From the NCBI GenBank assembly GCA_029861535.1, contig JAOTZC010000002.1, positions 124,001 through 188,000 of the forward strand: a DNA stretch of 64,000 nt. The letters run 5' to 3'. The notes beneath the pieces were generated by a model, which saw nothing but the letters and a program-made list of their open reading frames with translations, was not told the origin of the DNA and made no database searches. Both the position numbers and the translations under genes were made by a program. Within the stretch, counting starts at the first letter, position 1. Each line of letters starts with the position of its first letter. Positions 46,467 through 56,553 of the stretch are shown one piece after another. This DNA comes from Gammaproteobacteria bacterium. Lineage in GTDB: Bacteria; Pseudomonadota; Gammaproteobacteria; Steroidobacterales; Woeseiaceae.

Positions 46467-47024
46467 TCAGGCCCCACCAATCAGACTATCGGCGGCAGCG
46501 GCGAGATTATCGAACACGTCAATATTAGCCAGCGGGCCGGCGAGCGAGCCTTCTGTCTTTCGCCCGTTACCGGTGCGCACCAGGATTGGTTCGGCACCCA
46601 CGCTCATGGCCGCCTCAAGGTCACGCAGCGAATCGCCGACGACAGGCACGCCGTGCAGTGACACTTGGTAATGGCGCGCGAGCCGCTGTAAAAGCCCGGG
46701 CTTTGGCTTGCGGCAGTTGCAGCCATCGTCAGGTCCGTGCGGACAAACCACGATGCGATCCACGTGACCGCCGTGTTTGCCGACTAGGCGCCGTAGCTTG
46801 GAATGCATGGCCCGAAGGGCGCGGCGATCGACAAGCCCGCGCGCGAGCCCGGACTGATTTGACGCCACCGCAACGGTAAAACCCGCCTTCGAAAGCGCGG
46901 CAATAGCCTCAATGCTGCCCGGCAGCGGAATCCACTCGTCGACGGATTTGACGAAGTCTGCAGCGTCGCGATTGATCACACCATCCCTGTCGAGTACGAC
47001 CATACGTATGCCGGCGCGACCCAT
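46467..47024 (-). CDS. gmhB: D-glycero-beta-D-manno-heptose 1,7-bisphosphate 7-phosphatase
   Basis: VVLDRDGVINRDAADFVKS; CPHGPDDGCNCRKPKPGLL. Confidence 0.93.
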   Translation of the reverse strand: MGRAGIRMVVLDRDGVINRDAADFVKSVDEWIPLPGSIEAIAALSKAGFTVAVASNQSGLARGLVDRRALRAMHSKLRRLVGKHGGHVDRIVVCPHGPDDGCNCRKPKPGLLQRLARHYQVSLHGVPVVGDSLRDLEAAMSVGAEPILVRTGNGRKTEGSLAGPLANIDVFDNLAAAADSLIGGA

Positions 47025-47026
47025 CT

Positions 47027-49129
47027 CTAAGCAATAGCGAGCCGCGAAATGTCCGCAACATCGAGAAAAAGGGCACGAAGTTCGCCTAAAAGTGCCAAAC
47101 GGTTATTTCTGACGGCTTTGTCGTCAGTCATCACCATGACGTCGTCGAAAAACTTATCCACAGGACCTCTAAGGCCCGCCAAAGCGCTCAGCGCCTCGGT
47201 ATAACGGCGAGCTTCGAGCAGCGGCCGTAGCGTTTCGGCGGATTTTCGCATCGCCGCAAAAAGCGCCTGCTCGGCATCATCCGACAGTAGCTTTTGTTTG
47301 ACGGCAGGCGCCTCCCCAGCATCAGCTTGTCGGAGGATATTGGCGATCCGCTTGTTCGCGGACGCCAGGCTCGCCGCCTCGTCCAGCTCAAGAAATGCCT
47401 GCACGGCCCGGAGGCGATTGTCGAAGTCGACCAGTGACGATGGGCTGCGCGCCAGAACGGCATCAAAGGTTTCGGTCGCAAGCCCGGCGTCACGATCAAG
47501 GAAATATCGGCGCAGCCTATCGGCAACAAAAGAGGTCAGCTCGGCGGCGACCTCTCCGGGTTCGAGTTTGCCAGTCCTGCTGCCACTGAACGGTGGCTGC
47601 GAGTTCACGGCAGTGTCGATCATTGCATTGAGGTCAATGTCCAGCTCGCATTCGACCAGGATACGAATAACGCCTAATGCAGCACGCCGCAGACCAAAGG
47701 GGTCGCGATTGCCAGACGGCCTTTTGCCAATGGCAAACACGCCGGCAAGCGAGTCGAGTTTGTCGGCGACGCTGAGAATCTGCCCGTCAATAGAGGCCGG
47801 CAACGCGTCGCCAGCGAATCGCGGTCGATAGTGTTCGCCGATGGCCTTGGCGACGGCGGCAGGCTCACCGTCAGTATCGGCATAGTAACGGCCCATAACC
47901 CCCTGTAGTTCTGGAAACTCGCCGACCATTCCGGTCAACAAATCGCACTTGCACAGAATCGCTGCGCGGCCGACATTATCGCTAGCGACGCCGAGCAAGC
48001 CAGCAATCGTCTGCGCGAGCGACGCGATTCTTGCAGATTTGTCATGCAAGCTGCCGAGCCCTTGTTGATAAACAACCTCGTGCAGCGCTTCCTGCCGACT
48101 TTCGAGCGATCGGCGCCTGTCGTTATCCCAAAAGAACGCGGCGTCTGCAAGACGCGGTCGAATCACGCGTTCATTGCCGTTTCGGACCTGGGCGGGCTCT
48201 CGGCTTTTAATGTTCGCAACCGTGACGAATTTCGGCAACAGCGTGCCGTTCTTGTCGGCGATCGGAAAATAACGTTGATGAGCAGACAGCGTCGATATCA
48301 CTGTTTCGCGCGGCAATGCCAGAAACGCCGGATCAAAACTTCCCAGCACTGGAACTGGCCATTCGACCAGTGCCGTCACCTCATCGTAAAGCGATTCACC
48401 ATCGACAATCTCCCCGCCAGCCTTTTTCGCCGCGGCCGCGACGCCGCTCACAACAAGCTCGCGACGTCGCGCGAAATCCGCGATGACATGGCCCTCATTG
48501 TCGAGCGTTTGCAGATAGTTACCGGGTTCGCTGATTTTGATCGCGCCCTCGGAAAGGAAGCGATGGCCGCGAGACTTATTGCCAGCGGTAACGCCCATGA
48601 CGCTGGCCTTAACGACCTTCTTGCCGTGCAGCAACACAATCCAGTGCACGGGCCGTACAAATTCGGCCTCACCGGCGCCCCACCGCATGCGGCGTGGAAT
48701 CGGCAAACCGGCGAGCGCCTTTTCGACCAGCCCACCGATTAGCTCATCGGCTGAGCTGCCCTTCTCGATAGCGTCATACGATAACCACTCGCCCTTGTTG
48801 GTTTTGCTACGTTCGAGCTTTGACACGGCAACGCCGCACTTTTTTGCGAACGCTTTCGCAGCCGGTTGAGGCTTGCCGTCTGAGTCGAACGCCACGCTCA
48901 CGGGCGGGCCTTTATGCGAAACCTTGCGATCTTCTTGGGTCTTGGCGAGCGCTTCGATAATGACGGCAAGACGACGCGGGCTCGCATACCCGTGAATGTC
49001 ACCGTGCGCCAGCCGGGCATCGTCTACCGCAAGCTTCATGTTTTCGGCGAACGTGTCCATAAGTGAGCGCAGCGATTTCGGCGGCAGCTCTTCCACGCCG
49101 ATCTCAACGAGAAAGTCGGCGTGCCTCAC
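47027..49129 (-). CDS. glyS: Glycyl-tRNA synthetase beta subunit
   Basis: [19 protein letters not shown]; 700 aa; adjacent to glyQ. Confidence 0.97.
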   Translation of the reverse strand: MRHADFLVEIGVEELPPKSLRSLMDTFAENMKLAVDDARLAHGDIHGYASPRRLAVIIEALAKTQEDRKVSHKGPPVSVAFDSDGKPQPAAKAFAKKCGVAVSKLERSKTNKGEWLSYDAIEKGSSADELIGGLVEKALAGLPIPRRMRWGAGEAEFVRPVHWIVLLHGKKVVKASVMGVTAGNKSRGHRFLSEGAIKISEPGNYLQTLDNEGHVIADFARRRELVVSGVAAAAKKAGGEIVDGESLYDEVTALVEWPVPVLGSFDPAFLALPRETVISTLSAHQRYFPIADKNGTLLPKFVTVANIKSREPAQVRNGNERVIRPRLADAAFFWDNDRRRSLESRQEALHEVVYQQGLGSLHDKSARIASLAQTIAGLLGVASDNVGRAAILCKCDLLTGMVGEFPELQGVMGRYYADTDGEPAAVAKAIGEHYRPRFAGDALPASIDGQILSVADKLDSLAGVFAIGKRPSGNRDPFGLRRAALGVIRILVECELDIDLNAMIDTAVNSQPPFSGSRTGKLEPGEVAAELTSFVADRLRRYFLDRDAGLATETFDAVLARSPSSLVDFDNRLRAVQAFLELDEAASLASANKRIANILRQADAGEAPAVKQKLLSDDAEQALFAAMRKSAETLRPLLEARRYTEALSALAGLRGPVDKFFDDVMVMTDDKAVRNNRLALLGELRALFLDVADISRLAIA

Positions 49130-50070
49130 TTCTGTCTTCCGGCGGTCTTTTTCTTGCCCTTGACCGATTGAACCATCGGAAATCCAAGCGCTTCGCGACT
49201 CGCGTAATAAGCGTCGGCGACCGAACGGGCCATTTCGCGGACGCGCAAGAGGAAGCGTTGCCGCTCGCTGACCGAAATCGCTTGGCGCGCATCGAGCAAA
49301 TTGAAAAAGTGCGATGCCTCTAACATGCGCTCGTATGCCGGCAACGCCAGGCCTGCTGCAATCATTCGCTCACAATCATGTTCGGCGTGATCGAATGAAT
49401 GGAATAACGTGTCGATATCGGCTTCTTCAAAATTGTATTTTGATTGTTCGACTTCGTTTTGGTGATAGACATCGCCATAACTAATACGGCCGAGCGGACC
49501 GTCCGTCCAGACAATATCGAAAATACTCTCAACCTCCTGCAGATACATTGCCAGACGCTCGAGCCCGTAGGTGATTTCGCCAGTCACCGGATGGCACTCG
49601 AGACCACCGACCTGTTGAAAGTAAGTGAACTGTGTGATCTCCATGCCGTTTAGCCACACCTCCCAGCCAAGCCCCCATGCGCCCAACGTTGGTGATTCCC
49701 AGTTGTCTTCGACAAAGCGGATATCGTGCACGGTCGGATCGATGCCGAGCGCGCGCAGCGAGTCGAGATAAAGTTCCTGGATGTCGTCCGGTGACGGCTT
49801 GATGACGACCTGGTATTGATAGTAATGCTGCAGCCGGAACGGATTGTCGCCGTAACGGCCGTCGGTCGGTCGACGGCTCGGCTGTACATAGGCGGCACTC
49901 CACGGCTCTGGTCCGATCGCCCGCAAAAACGTCGCCGGGTGAAAGGTACCGGCACCCATCTCCTTGTCATAGGGTTGCATGACGACGCAACCGCGCTCCG
50001 CCCAGTATTGCTGCAGACGAAGAATCAGATCCTGAAAAGAGAGGCGAGCGGACGCCTTTTTGGGGCTCAT
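49126..50070 (-). CDS. glyQ: Glycyl-tRNA synthetase alpha subunit
   Basis: [47 protein letters not shown]. Confidence 0.97.
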   Translation of the reverse strand: MSPKKASARLSFQDLILRLQQYWAERGCVVMQPYDKEMGAGTFHPATFLRAIGPEPWSAAYVQPSRRPTDGRYGDNPFRLQHYYQYQVVIKPSPDDIQELYLDSLRALGIDPTVHDIRFVEDNWESPTLGAWGLGWEVWLNGMEITQFTYFQQVGGLECHPVTGEITYGLERLAMYLQEVESIFDIVWTDGPLGRISYGDVYHQNEVEQSKYNFEEADIDTLFHSFDHAEHDCERMIAAGLALPAYERMLEASHFFNLLDARQAISVSERQRFLLRVREMARSVADAYYASREALGFPMVQSVKGKKKTAGRQK

Positions 50071-50135
50071 AGGGGCAATATCGACAAAGAATTGAGGCCG
50101 TAAAGGCGCGCAGTATATCGACTTTTTAGACATAG

Positions 50136-50284
50136 GCACCCCATTGACGCGATGGATAAACGCTACAGGGGATGACCGGCAGGGGGCTTCTCATCGTCAT
50201 GGCTCGCTTTGCTGCGCTTTACTTCCGATGAAAAGCCCCCTGCCGGCCATCCTGTTGATCTCGACGATCGCGTCAACGGGGTGC
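50136..50284. repeat. 149-bp two-tier inverted repeat with 29-nt loop core
   Basis: Outer arms 50136-50153/50267-50284 (17/18), inner arms 50171-50196/50226-50251 (24/26), loop TCATGGCTCGCTTTGCTGCGCTTTACTTC 50197-50225. Confidence 0.9.
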
Positions 50285-50299
50285 ATCGGGTGCTAATTT

Positions 50300-50314
50300 G
50301 CACTAATATTGTGC
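50300..50314. promoter_or_regulatory. Putative NtrC-binding site upstream of glnA
   Basis: GCACTAATATTGTGC resembles GCACC-N5-GGTGC. Confidence 0.6.
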
Positions 50315-50330
50315 GCCGCGGCACTCTCGT

Positions 50331-50345
50331 GCCCTCTTATGGTGC
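50331..50345. promoter_or_regulatory. Putative second NtrC-binding site upstream of glnA
   Basis: GCCCTCTTATGGTGC, half-site GGTGC conserved. Confidence 0.5.
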
Positions 50346-50408
50346 GCCAAAGGGGCTGTGGATAAATTCAAGTGTATTAAAAACAATGGCTTATGCGTAG
50401 CACCATTT

Positions 50409-50424
50409 TGGCACAAATGCTGCA
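50409..50424 (+). promoter_or_regulatory. Putative sigma-54 promoter of glnA
   Basis: TGGCACAAATGCTGCA: GG and GC elements at -24/-12 spacing. Confidence 0.8.
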
Positions 50425-50489
50425 ATAAGCTCTAGACTCGCTGACCAAAGCCAGGTCCTACTTAATGCTCGAACAAAGGAGAAACCCCC

Positions 50490-51899
50490 ATGACGCCCGC
50501 AGAGGTACTCGCCCTCGTCAAAGACAATGAGGTGAAATTTGTCGACTTTCGCTTCACGGATACGAAAGGTAAAGAACAACATGTAACCGTGCCCGCCCAT
50601 ACAGTCGACGAAGACCTGTTCGAAGAAGGCAAGATGTTCGACGGCTCGTCAATCTCTGGTTGGAAGGGCATCAATGAATCGGACATGATCCTGATGCCGG
50701 AGGCAACAACCGCCGCACTCGATATCTTCACGGACGAAGCCACGCTGAACCTGCGCTGTAATGTCGTCGAACCCGCGACGATGCAAGGTTACGACCGTTG
50801 CCCACGCTCGCTCGCGGAACGCGCCGAGGCGTACCTAAAGTCGACTGGCATCGCCGACACAGCTTACTTTGGCCCTGAAAACGAATTCTTCGTGTTTGAC
50901 AACGTCGCGTGGGACGACAACATGCAGGGCGCGTTTTATAAGGTCGACTCCGATGAAGGTGCGTGGAACACCAATCGTTCGATCGCGGATGGCAATACCG
51001 GTCATCGACCGACCGTCAAAGGCGGCTATTTCCCGGTTCCGCCGGTCGATTCGCTGCATGACATTCGTTCGGCAATGTGTCTCGCGCTCGAGGACATGGG
51101 CGTCAAGACCGAAGTGCATCACCACGAAGTTGCGACAGCCGGGCAATGCGAAATAGGCGCGATGTTCAATACATTGGTCAAAAAGGCCGATGAAGTGCAG
51201 CTCCTGAAATACGTCGTCCACAACGTTGCGCACGCCTACGGTAAAACCGCGACGTTCATGCCGAAGCCGCTGGTCAATGACAACGGCAACGGTATGCATG
51301 TGCATCAATCACTGACGAAAGGCGGTGAAAATCTGTTCTCGGGCGACGGATACGGTGGTCTTTCGGATACCGCGTTGTATTACATCGGTGGCGTTATTAA
51401 ACACGCAAAAGCTATCAATGCGTTCGCAAACCCGGCGACGAACAGTTACAAGCGCCTGGTACCTGGCTTCGAAGCACCGACGATTCTGGCCTATTCAGCA
51501 CGCAATCGTTCGGCGTCAATTCGAATTCCGTATGTCGCGAATCCGAAGGGGCGGCGCATCGAGATACGTTTCCCGGATTCGATGGCGAACCCGTATCTGG
51601 CATTTGCGGCAATGATGATGGCCGGCCTCGACGGCATCCTGAACAAGATGCATCCGGGTGATGCGATGGACAAAGATCTGTACGACTTGCCGCCGGAGGA
51701 AGAAAAAGACTTGCAGCTGGTCGCGTTCTCGCTCGACGAAGCACTTGGCGCGCTCGATAACGATCGCGATTTCCTGAAGGCTGGCGACGTGTTCTCGGAC
51801 GACCTGATTGACGCCTATATCGACCTGAAAATGGACGACGTCACGCGCCTGCGAATGACGACGAATCCGGTCGAATTTGACATGTATTACAGCCTGTAA
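50490..51899 (+). CDS. glnA: Glutamine synthetase type I
   Basis: [40 protein letters not shown]. Confidence 0.97.
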   Translation: MTPAEVLALVKDNEVKFVDFRFTDTKGKEQHVTVPAHTVDEDLFEEGKMFDGSSISGWKGINESDMILMPEATTAALDIFTDEATLNLRCNVVEPATMQGYDRCPRSLAERAEAYLKSTGIADTAYFGPENEFFVFDNVAWDDNMQGAFYKVDSDEGAWNTNRSIADGNTGHRPTVKGGYFPVPPVDSLHDIRSAMCLALEDMGVKTEVHHHEVATAGQCEIGAMFNTLVKKADEVQLLKYVVHNVAHAYGKTATFMPKPLVNDNGNGMHVHQSLTKGGENLFSGDGYGGLSDTALYYIGGVIKHAKAINAFANPATNSYKRLVPGFEAPTILAYSARNRSASIRIPYVANPKGRRIEIRFPDSMANPYLAFAAMMMAGLDGILNKMHPGDAMDKDLYDLPPEEEKDLQLVAFSLDEALGALDNDRDFLKAGDVFSDDLIDAYIDLKMDDVTRLRMTTNPVEFDMYYSL

Positions 51900-51916
51900 A
51901 AATGTCAATTATGTGA

Positions 51917-51943
51917 ACCGGGCAGCACTTTTTTACGCCCGGT
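51917..51943. terminator. Hairpin downstream of glnA (possible terminator)
   Basis: ACCGGGC-agcacttttttac-GCCCGGT; T-run lies in the loop, so only tentative. Confidence 0.4.
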
Positions 51944-51961
51944 CACTGGCCCCAACCCGGT

Positions 51962-52501
51962 TTGCATTGCTATGCTAAGAATATGGATAAACGCCCGATA
52001 TTGTTGCTTGCGAGCCTGTTCGCGGCATCGACCGTCATGGCCGAGGCCTACCGCTGGGTCGACGCAGACGGCGTGGTCCACTATTCCGATCGACCAGAGG
52101 AGGGCGCGGAACGAATCGACCTTCCAGAGTCGAACATCGTGCGCGTGCGCCGATACGCCCAGCCGGCTGAGGCCGCCAACGCAGCAGCCGAACCCGCTGG
52201 CGAGATTCGCTACGAAAGCATCGCGGTCGCAGCGCCAGCCGCCGAAGAAACGCTATGGAATATCGAAGGCGTTTTGAACGTCAACATCGCGCTGTCACCG
52301 GCCCTGCAACCGGGCCATCAGCTGCGGGTGTATTTCGACGGCGAGCAGAGGACAGTGAGCGGGACGTCGTTCCAGATCGAGGAAGTCCATCGCGGGGTTC
52401 ACAACCTGCAGGCGGAAGTGGTCGACGAAACGGGTCAGCTGAAGATTCGGAGCCAGCCCAACCGGTTCTACGTACAGCAGAATACGATCAGACAACGCTA
52501 G
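51962..52501 (+). CDS. DUF4124 domain-containing protein
   Basis: AEAYRWVDADGVVHYSDRPEEGAE pattern after signal peptide. Confidence 0.85.
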   Translation: MHCYAKNMDKRPILLLASLFAASTVMAEAYRWVDADGVVHYSDRPEEGAERIDLPESNIVRVRRYAQPAEAANAAAEPAGEIRYESIAVAAPAAEETLWNIEGVLNVNIALSPALQPGHQLRVYFDGEQRTVSGTSFQIEEVHRGVHNLQAEVVDETGQLKIRSQPNRFYVQQNTIRQR

Positions 52502-53619
52502 GCCGCGACAAGCCAAACTATAAACCTAAAAACGGTCCCGGTGACGGCGGCATCGGCGAGCGCGATTCGCACACGATCCTGGATAGCCTCAATTCAGGCA
52601 TCATTCTTCTCGATCGCTCGTTGCTCATTACTGCCTTAAATCCGGCGGCTGAAAACATACTTGGAATTAGTTCGCGGCGCGCAAACGGTGAGTCGTTGTT
52701 ACGACTAGTGGGGGACGAGCCGGAGTTGCGGGACGTTTTGAGTCGCGCAATCGAAACGGGCGAGATCTACGCGAATGAACTGCGCTTGCCGCCGACGGAG
52801 GCTCATTCCGAAGAGCGCATTATCGATTGTCGCGTGTCGCCGTTGCGGACAGAAACCGCGGCCTTACTCGTTGAAATGACCGACGTAACGCGGCGCACCA
52901 AAATTAGTCGAGAAAACGCACTGCTGATTCAACACGGTGCGGGCCGGCAAATGATTCGGCAGCTTGCCCACGAAATAAAGAATCCACTTGGCGGAATACG
53001 CGGTGCGGCGCAGTTACTCGAACGCCAGCTCGAGAGTAAGGAATTGAGTGAATACACCGACGTCGTCATTAGCGAAACCGATCGCCTGGCTGGGCTTGTC
53101 GATTCTTTACTCGGCCCAGGTGGCCCGCCGAACAAGAAACCGCTGAATGTCCATGAGTTGCTTGAATACGTTGTTCGAATCGTCGGCGCAGAAGACCAGA
53201 AATCACTGCGCATTCATCGCGATTATGATCCCGGACTTCCGGAAATCGAACTCGATCGGGATCAGTTTGTGCAGGCCCTGCTGAATCTTATGCGAAACGC
53301 GGCAGTCGCACTCGACGGGCAGGGTACGATCACGCTGCGCACTCGTGCGGAAACCAATTTTACGATTGGTGACTGCCGGCACAGAGTCATCGCGAGTATC
53401 GAAATCGAAGACGACGGCCCGGGTATACCGCGCGATTTGCAGGATTCTGTGTTTTATCCGCTGGTGACAAGCCGGCCCGAAGGTACCGGGCTTGGATTGC
53501 CGGCAGCGCAGGAATTGATCAGCCGTCACGGCGGCCTGATCGAATTCGATAGCCGACCGGGCCGAACCGTGTTCTACGTGCGGATCCCGCTGACGCCGCT
53601 AGAGACGAGCACGCCATGA
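52255..53619 (+). CDS. glnL: Nitrogen regulation sensor kinase NtrB (GlnL); start uncertain, homology begins about 52567
   Basis: SLNSGIILLDRSLLITALNPAAENILG PAS; LAHEIKNPLGGIRGAAQLL H-box; GTGLGLPAAQELISRHGG. Confidence 0.9.
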   Translation: MEYRRRFERQHRAVTGPATGPSAAGVFRRRAEDSERDVVPDRGSPSRGSQPAGGSGRRNGSAEDSEPAQPVLRTAEYDQTTLGRDKPNYKPKNGPGDGGIGERDSHTILDSLNSGIILLDRSLLITALNPAAENILGISSRRANGESLLRLVGDEPELRDVLSRAIETGEIYANELRLPPTEAHSEERIIDCRVSPLRTETAALLVEMTDVTRRTKISRENALLIQHGAGRQMIRQLAHEIKNPLGGIRGAAQLLERQLESKELSEYTDVVISETDRLAGLVDSLLGPGGPPNKKPLNVHELLEYVVRIVGAEDQKSLRIHRDYDPGLPEIELDRDQFVQALLNLMRNAAVALDGQGTITLRTRAETNFTIGDCRHRVIASIEIEDDGPGIPRDLQDSVFYPLVTSRPEGTGLGLPAAQELISRHGGLIEFDSRPGRTVFYVRIPLTPLETSTP

Positions 53620-55028
53620 GTCCGGGAAACAACGATCGACACATTAATGTCTGGGTTGTCGACGACGATCAGTCGGTGCGCTGGGTGCTGGAGAAGGCAT
53701 TGCGTCAAGCAGGTATGGCGCCGCGCAGCTTTGAGCGCGCCGAACATTTACTCGAGGCTATCGAGCACGGATCTCCGGATGTGTTGCTGACCGACGTGCG
53801 GATGCCCGGCATGAGCGGTATCGCATTACTCGAGCGATTGCACGATGCGTGCCCTGACCTGCCAATTATTGTGATTACGGCGCACTCGGACTTGGAAAAC
53901 GCCGTTGCGGCGTACAAGGGCGGTGCGTTCGAATACCTTCCCAAACCCTTTGATATCGACGAGGCGGTCGAACTCGTGCATAAAGCTGCACGGCAATCCG
54001 GCATAGTCGACGCGGCAGCTGATGCCGCCAACGGTAGCGTAATTCCGTCCCTGATCGGCCAGGCGCCAGCGATGCAGGAAGTGTTCCGGTCCATAGGTCG
54101 ACTCGCAGGCTCAAGTATGACGGTGCTGATCACTGGGGAGTCTGGCACCGGCAAGGAACTCGTTGCCCGCGCGCTGCACGAACACAGCCCGCGAGCGGAC
54201 AAACCGTTCGTTGCATTGAATACGTCGGCGATCGCATCCGAGCTACTCGAATCCGAACTATTCGGCCATGAGAAGGGTTCGTTTACCGGTGCTGACGTGC
54301 GCCGCATCGGGCGCTTTGAACAAGCTGACGGTGGCACATTATTTCTCGACGAGATCGGCGACATGTCACCGGCGTTGCAAACGCGGCTGTTACGCGTACT
54401 CGCCGAAAGCGAGTTCTACCGAGTCGGAGGACAGACATCAATCAAGGTCGATGTCCGCGTCATTGCCGCGACCAATCAGGATCTGGCGCGTGCCGTCAAG
54501 GAATCTCGTTTTCGCGAGGACTTGTTCCATCGGCTAAACGTCATTCGCATTAACACGCCGCCACTCCGTCAACGCCGCGAAGATATTCCGCTGCTGCTGA
54601 AGCACTATTTTTCTGAAGCGGCAAAGGAGCTGGACGCGCCGGCAAAGTCCGTCGACAGCGAAGCGATGGGTGTGCTGCAGAATTTTGATTGGCCCGGCAA
54701 CGTTCGCCAAATCGTGAACGCCGCCCGGCGATTGACGGTCACCGCACCGGGTAACGTTATTACGGCCGAAGACATTCCGTCCGATCTCGGCGGCCAGGAG
54801 TCGACACAGGTTGCCGCCCAGGACTGGACCCGCAGCCTCGCCGCCTGGGCAGAGTCACAGCTTGGCGGCGAAACCGCGCTGATTGACACCGCAATGCCGG
54901 AATTCGAAAAGACGCTAATACGAACCGCAATGGCGAAGACGAACGGACATCGCCAGGAAGCGGCTAAACTACTCGGCTGGGGAAGAAATACGCTGGCGCG
55001 AAAAATGAAGGCGCTACACCTGGATTAG
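53616..55028 (+). CDS. glnG: Nitrogen regulation response regulator NtrC
   Basis: VWVVDDDQSVRWVLEKAL receiver; GESGTGKELVARALH; GAFTGA-like GSFTGAD; C-terminal HTH. Confidence 0.96.
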   Translation: MSPGNNDRHINVWVVDDDQSVRWVLEKALRQAGMAPRSFERAEHLLEAIEHGSPDVLLTDVRMPGMSGIALLERLHDACPDLPIIVITAHSDLENAVAAYKGGAFEYLPKPFDIDEAVELVHKAARQSGIVDAAADAANGSVIPSLIGQAPAMQEVFRSIGRLAGSSMTVLITGESGTGKELVARALHEHSPRADKPFVALNTSAIASELLESELFGHEKGSFTGADVRRIGRFEQADGGTLFLDEIGDMSPALQTRLLRVLAESEFYRVGGQTSIKVDVRVIAATNQDLARAVKESRFREDLFHRLNVIRINTPPLRQRREDIPLLLKHYFSEAAKELDAPAKSVDSEAMGVLQNFDWPGNVRQIVNAARRLTVTAPGNVITAEDIPSDLGGQESTQVAAQDWTRSLAAWAESQLGGETALIDTAMPEFEKTLIRTAMAKTNGHRQEAAKLLGWGRNTLARKMKALHLD

Positions 55029-55041
55029 TTCTGTAACATGC

Positions 55042-55122
55042 GTCGCCCGACGACGCAATGCTTGTCCTCATGGCTCGCTACGCTGCGCTTTACTTCGGCC
55101 AAACAACGCGTCGTCGAGCGAC
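55042..55122. repeat. Inverted repeat with 29-nt loop core (second well-preserved copy of the family)
   Basis: Arms GTCGCCCGACGACGC 55042-55056 / GCGTCGTCGAGCGAC 55108-55122; loop TCATGGCTCGCTACGCTGCGCTTTACTTC 55068-55096 (27/29 to copy at 50197). Confidence 0.9.
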
Positions 55123-55137
55123 ACAATGCGCGCTGGA

Positions 55138-56076
55138 TCAAGTCTGTAAGGTGCCGACAATTTCTCGCGCGGACCGGAAGTCATGTCTGTCGAGGTAGTC
55201 GGCGATACCGGCGTTGATCTTCTTACAGATGAGTGGGTCGTAAAACAGCGCTGTACCGATACCGACGGCGGCTGCGCCCGCGATCATGAATTCAATGGCG
55301 TCGTTAGGTGTCGTAATGCCGCCCTGGCCGATGATCGGTACATCGTGGTGTTTTGCGACCTCGTACACTTGATGGACTTTCAGTAACGCGATCGGCTTGA
55401 TCGCCGGGCCGGATAGGCCGCCCTGCGTATTGCCGATGATGGGTTTGCGTTCTTCGACGTCGATTGCCATGCCCATTAAGGTGTTGATGACGGCGAAGCC
55501 GTCGCTGCCGGCTTCAATGCACAGCCGCGCGTTTTCACTAATATCGGTCTGGTTCGGAGAGAGCTTTGTAATGATCGGCTTCGTGGTCTGTGCGCGGCAA
55601 GCCGCGACGACGCGCGCCGACATTTCAGGATCGTTACCGAACTCGACACCCCCTCTCTTGACGTTCGGGCATGAGATATTGACCTCTATCGCATCGATCG
55701 GTGAATCGTCGAAGCGTTGCGTAACACGCTCGTATTCGTCGATTGTCGAGCCGGACACGTTGGCAAAAAAGCGCGTCTCGGAGAAATCCAGGCCTGGCAG
55801 GATTTCGTCGACAACCTTATCGACGCCGGGATTCTGCAGGCCGATTGCATTCAGCATGCCCATCGGCGTTTCGTAAACGCGATGCGGTGGGTTGCCGAGC
55901 CGCGCATCGCCGGTCGTGCCTTTTAGCACGACTGCGCCAACGTCGCGATTTGAGAAACCGTCGACGCGCGTGTATTCCTCGCCAAAGCCTACGCAGCCGG
56001 ATAACAGCACGATCGGCGAGGTCATTTCGACGCCACAAAGCTCGGTACGTAGAGATTTTTGGTTTTGTGTGGCCAT
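55138..56076 (-). CDS. pyrD: Dihydroorotate dehydrogenase, class 1B-like
   Basis: EVNISCPNVKRGG; NTLMGMAID; GGLSGPAIKPIAL; start MATQNQK at 56076. Confidence 0.87.
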   Translation of the reverse strand: MATQNQKSLRTELCGVEMTSPIVLLSGCVGFGEEYTRVDGFSNRDVGAVVLKGTTGDARLGNPPHRVYETPMGMLNAIGLQNPGVDKVVDEILPGLDFSETRFFANVSGSTIDEYERVTQRFDDSPIDAIEVNISCPNVKRGGVEFGNDPEMSARVVAACRAQTTKPIITKLSPNQTDISENARLCIEAGSDGFAVINTLMGMAIDVEERKPIIGNTQGGLSGPAIKPIALLKVHQVYEVAKHHDVPIIGQGGITTPNDAIEFMIAGAAAVGIGTALFYDPLICKKINAGIADYLDRHDFRSAREIVGTLQT

Positions 56077-56097
56077 CGGATGCGGCATTCTACAGCA

Positions 56098-56553
56098 ATG
56101 TTTTCCGTCATCCTCTACGAACCAGAGATTCCACCGAACACCGGCAACATCATCCGGCTGTGCGCGAACACCGGAGTTGGTCTGCACCTGATAGAACCGC
56201 TCGGTTTCGAGCTTGACGATACCCGGCTACGAAGGGCCGGCCTGGACTACAGGGAATTCGCCGATATCTGTGTGCACCAAAACCTCGATAGCTGCCTGCG
56301 GGCGCTGTCACCATCGCGCATTTTCGCAATCAGCACGCGCGGCAGTACCCCTTATGATCAGCCAAGTTACGTGAAAGGCGATGCATTTTTGTTCGGCCCT
56401 GAAACGCGCGGCTTGCCGGAAGATGTGTTGATGGCACAACCCGAGGCGCAACGGCTGCGGCTGCCAATGCGCGGCAACAGCCGCAGCTTGAATCTTTCCA
56501 ATGCGGCAGCGGTTGTCGTTTACGAAGCCTGGCGGCAGCTGAAGTTCGTCTAG
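56098..56553 (+). CDS. trmL: tRNA (cytidine(34)-2'-O)-methyltransferase
   Basis: MFSVILYEPEIPPNTGNIIRLCANTG; LFGPETRGLP; MRGNSRSLNLSNAAAVVVYEA. Confidence 0.95.
   Translation: MFSVILYEPEIPPNTGNIIRLCANTGVGLHLIEPLGFELDDTRLRRAGLDYREFADICVHQNLDSCLRALSPSRIFAISTRGSTPYDQPSYVKGDAFLFGPETRGLPEDVLMAQPEAQRLRLPMRGNSRSLNLSNAAAVVVYEAWRQLKFV

Noticed and set aside
48044-48742. 232-aa + strand ORF opposite glyS
   Set aside because: Antisense shadow ORF in GC-rich coding DNA; no recognisable protein motifs and fully overlapped by convincing glyS.
53705-54364. 219-aa - strand ORF opposite ntrC
   Set aside because: Ser/Ala-rich shadow ORF opposite a conserved regulator gene.
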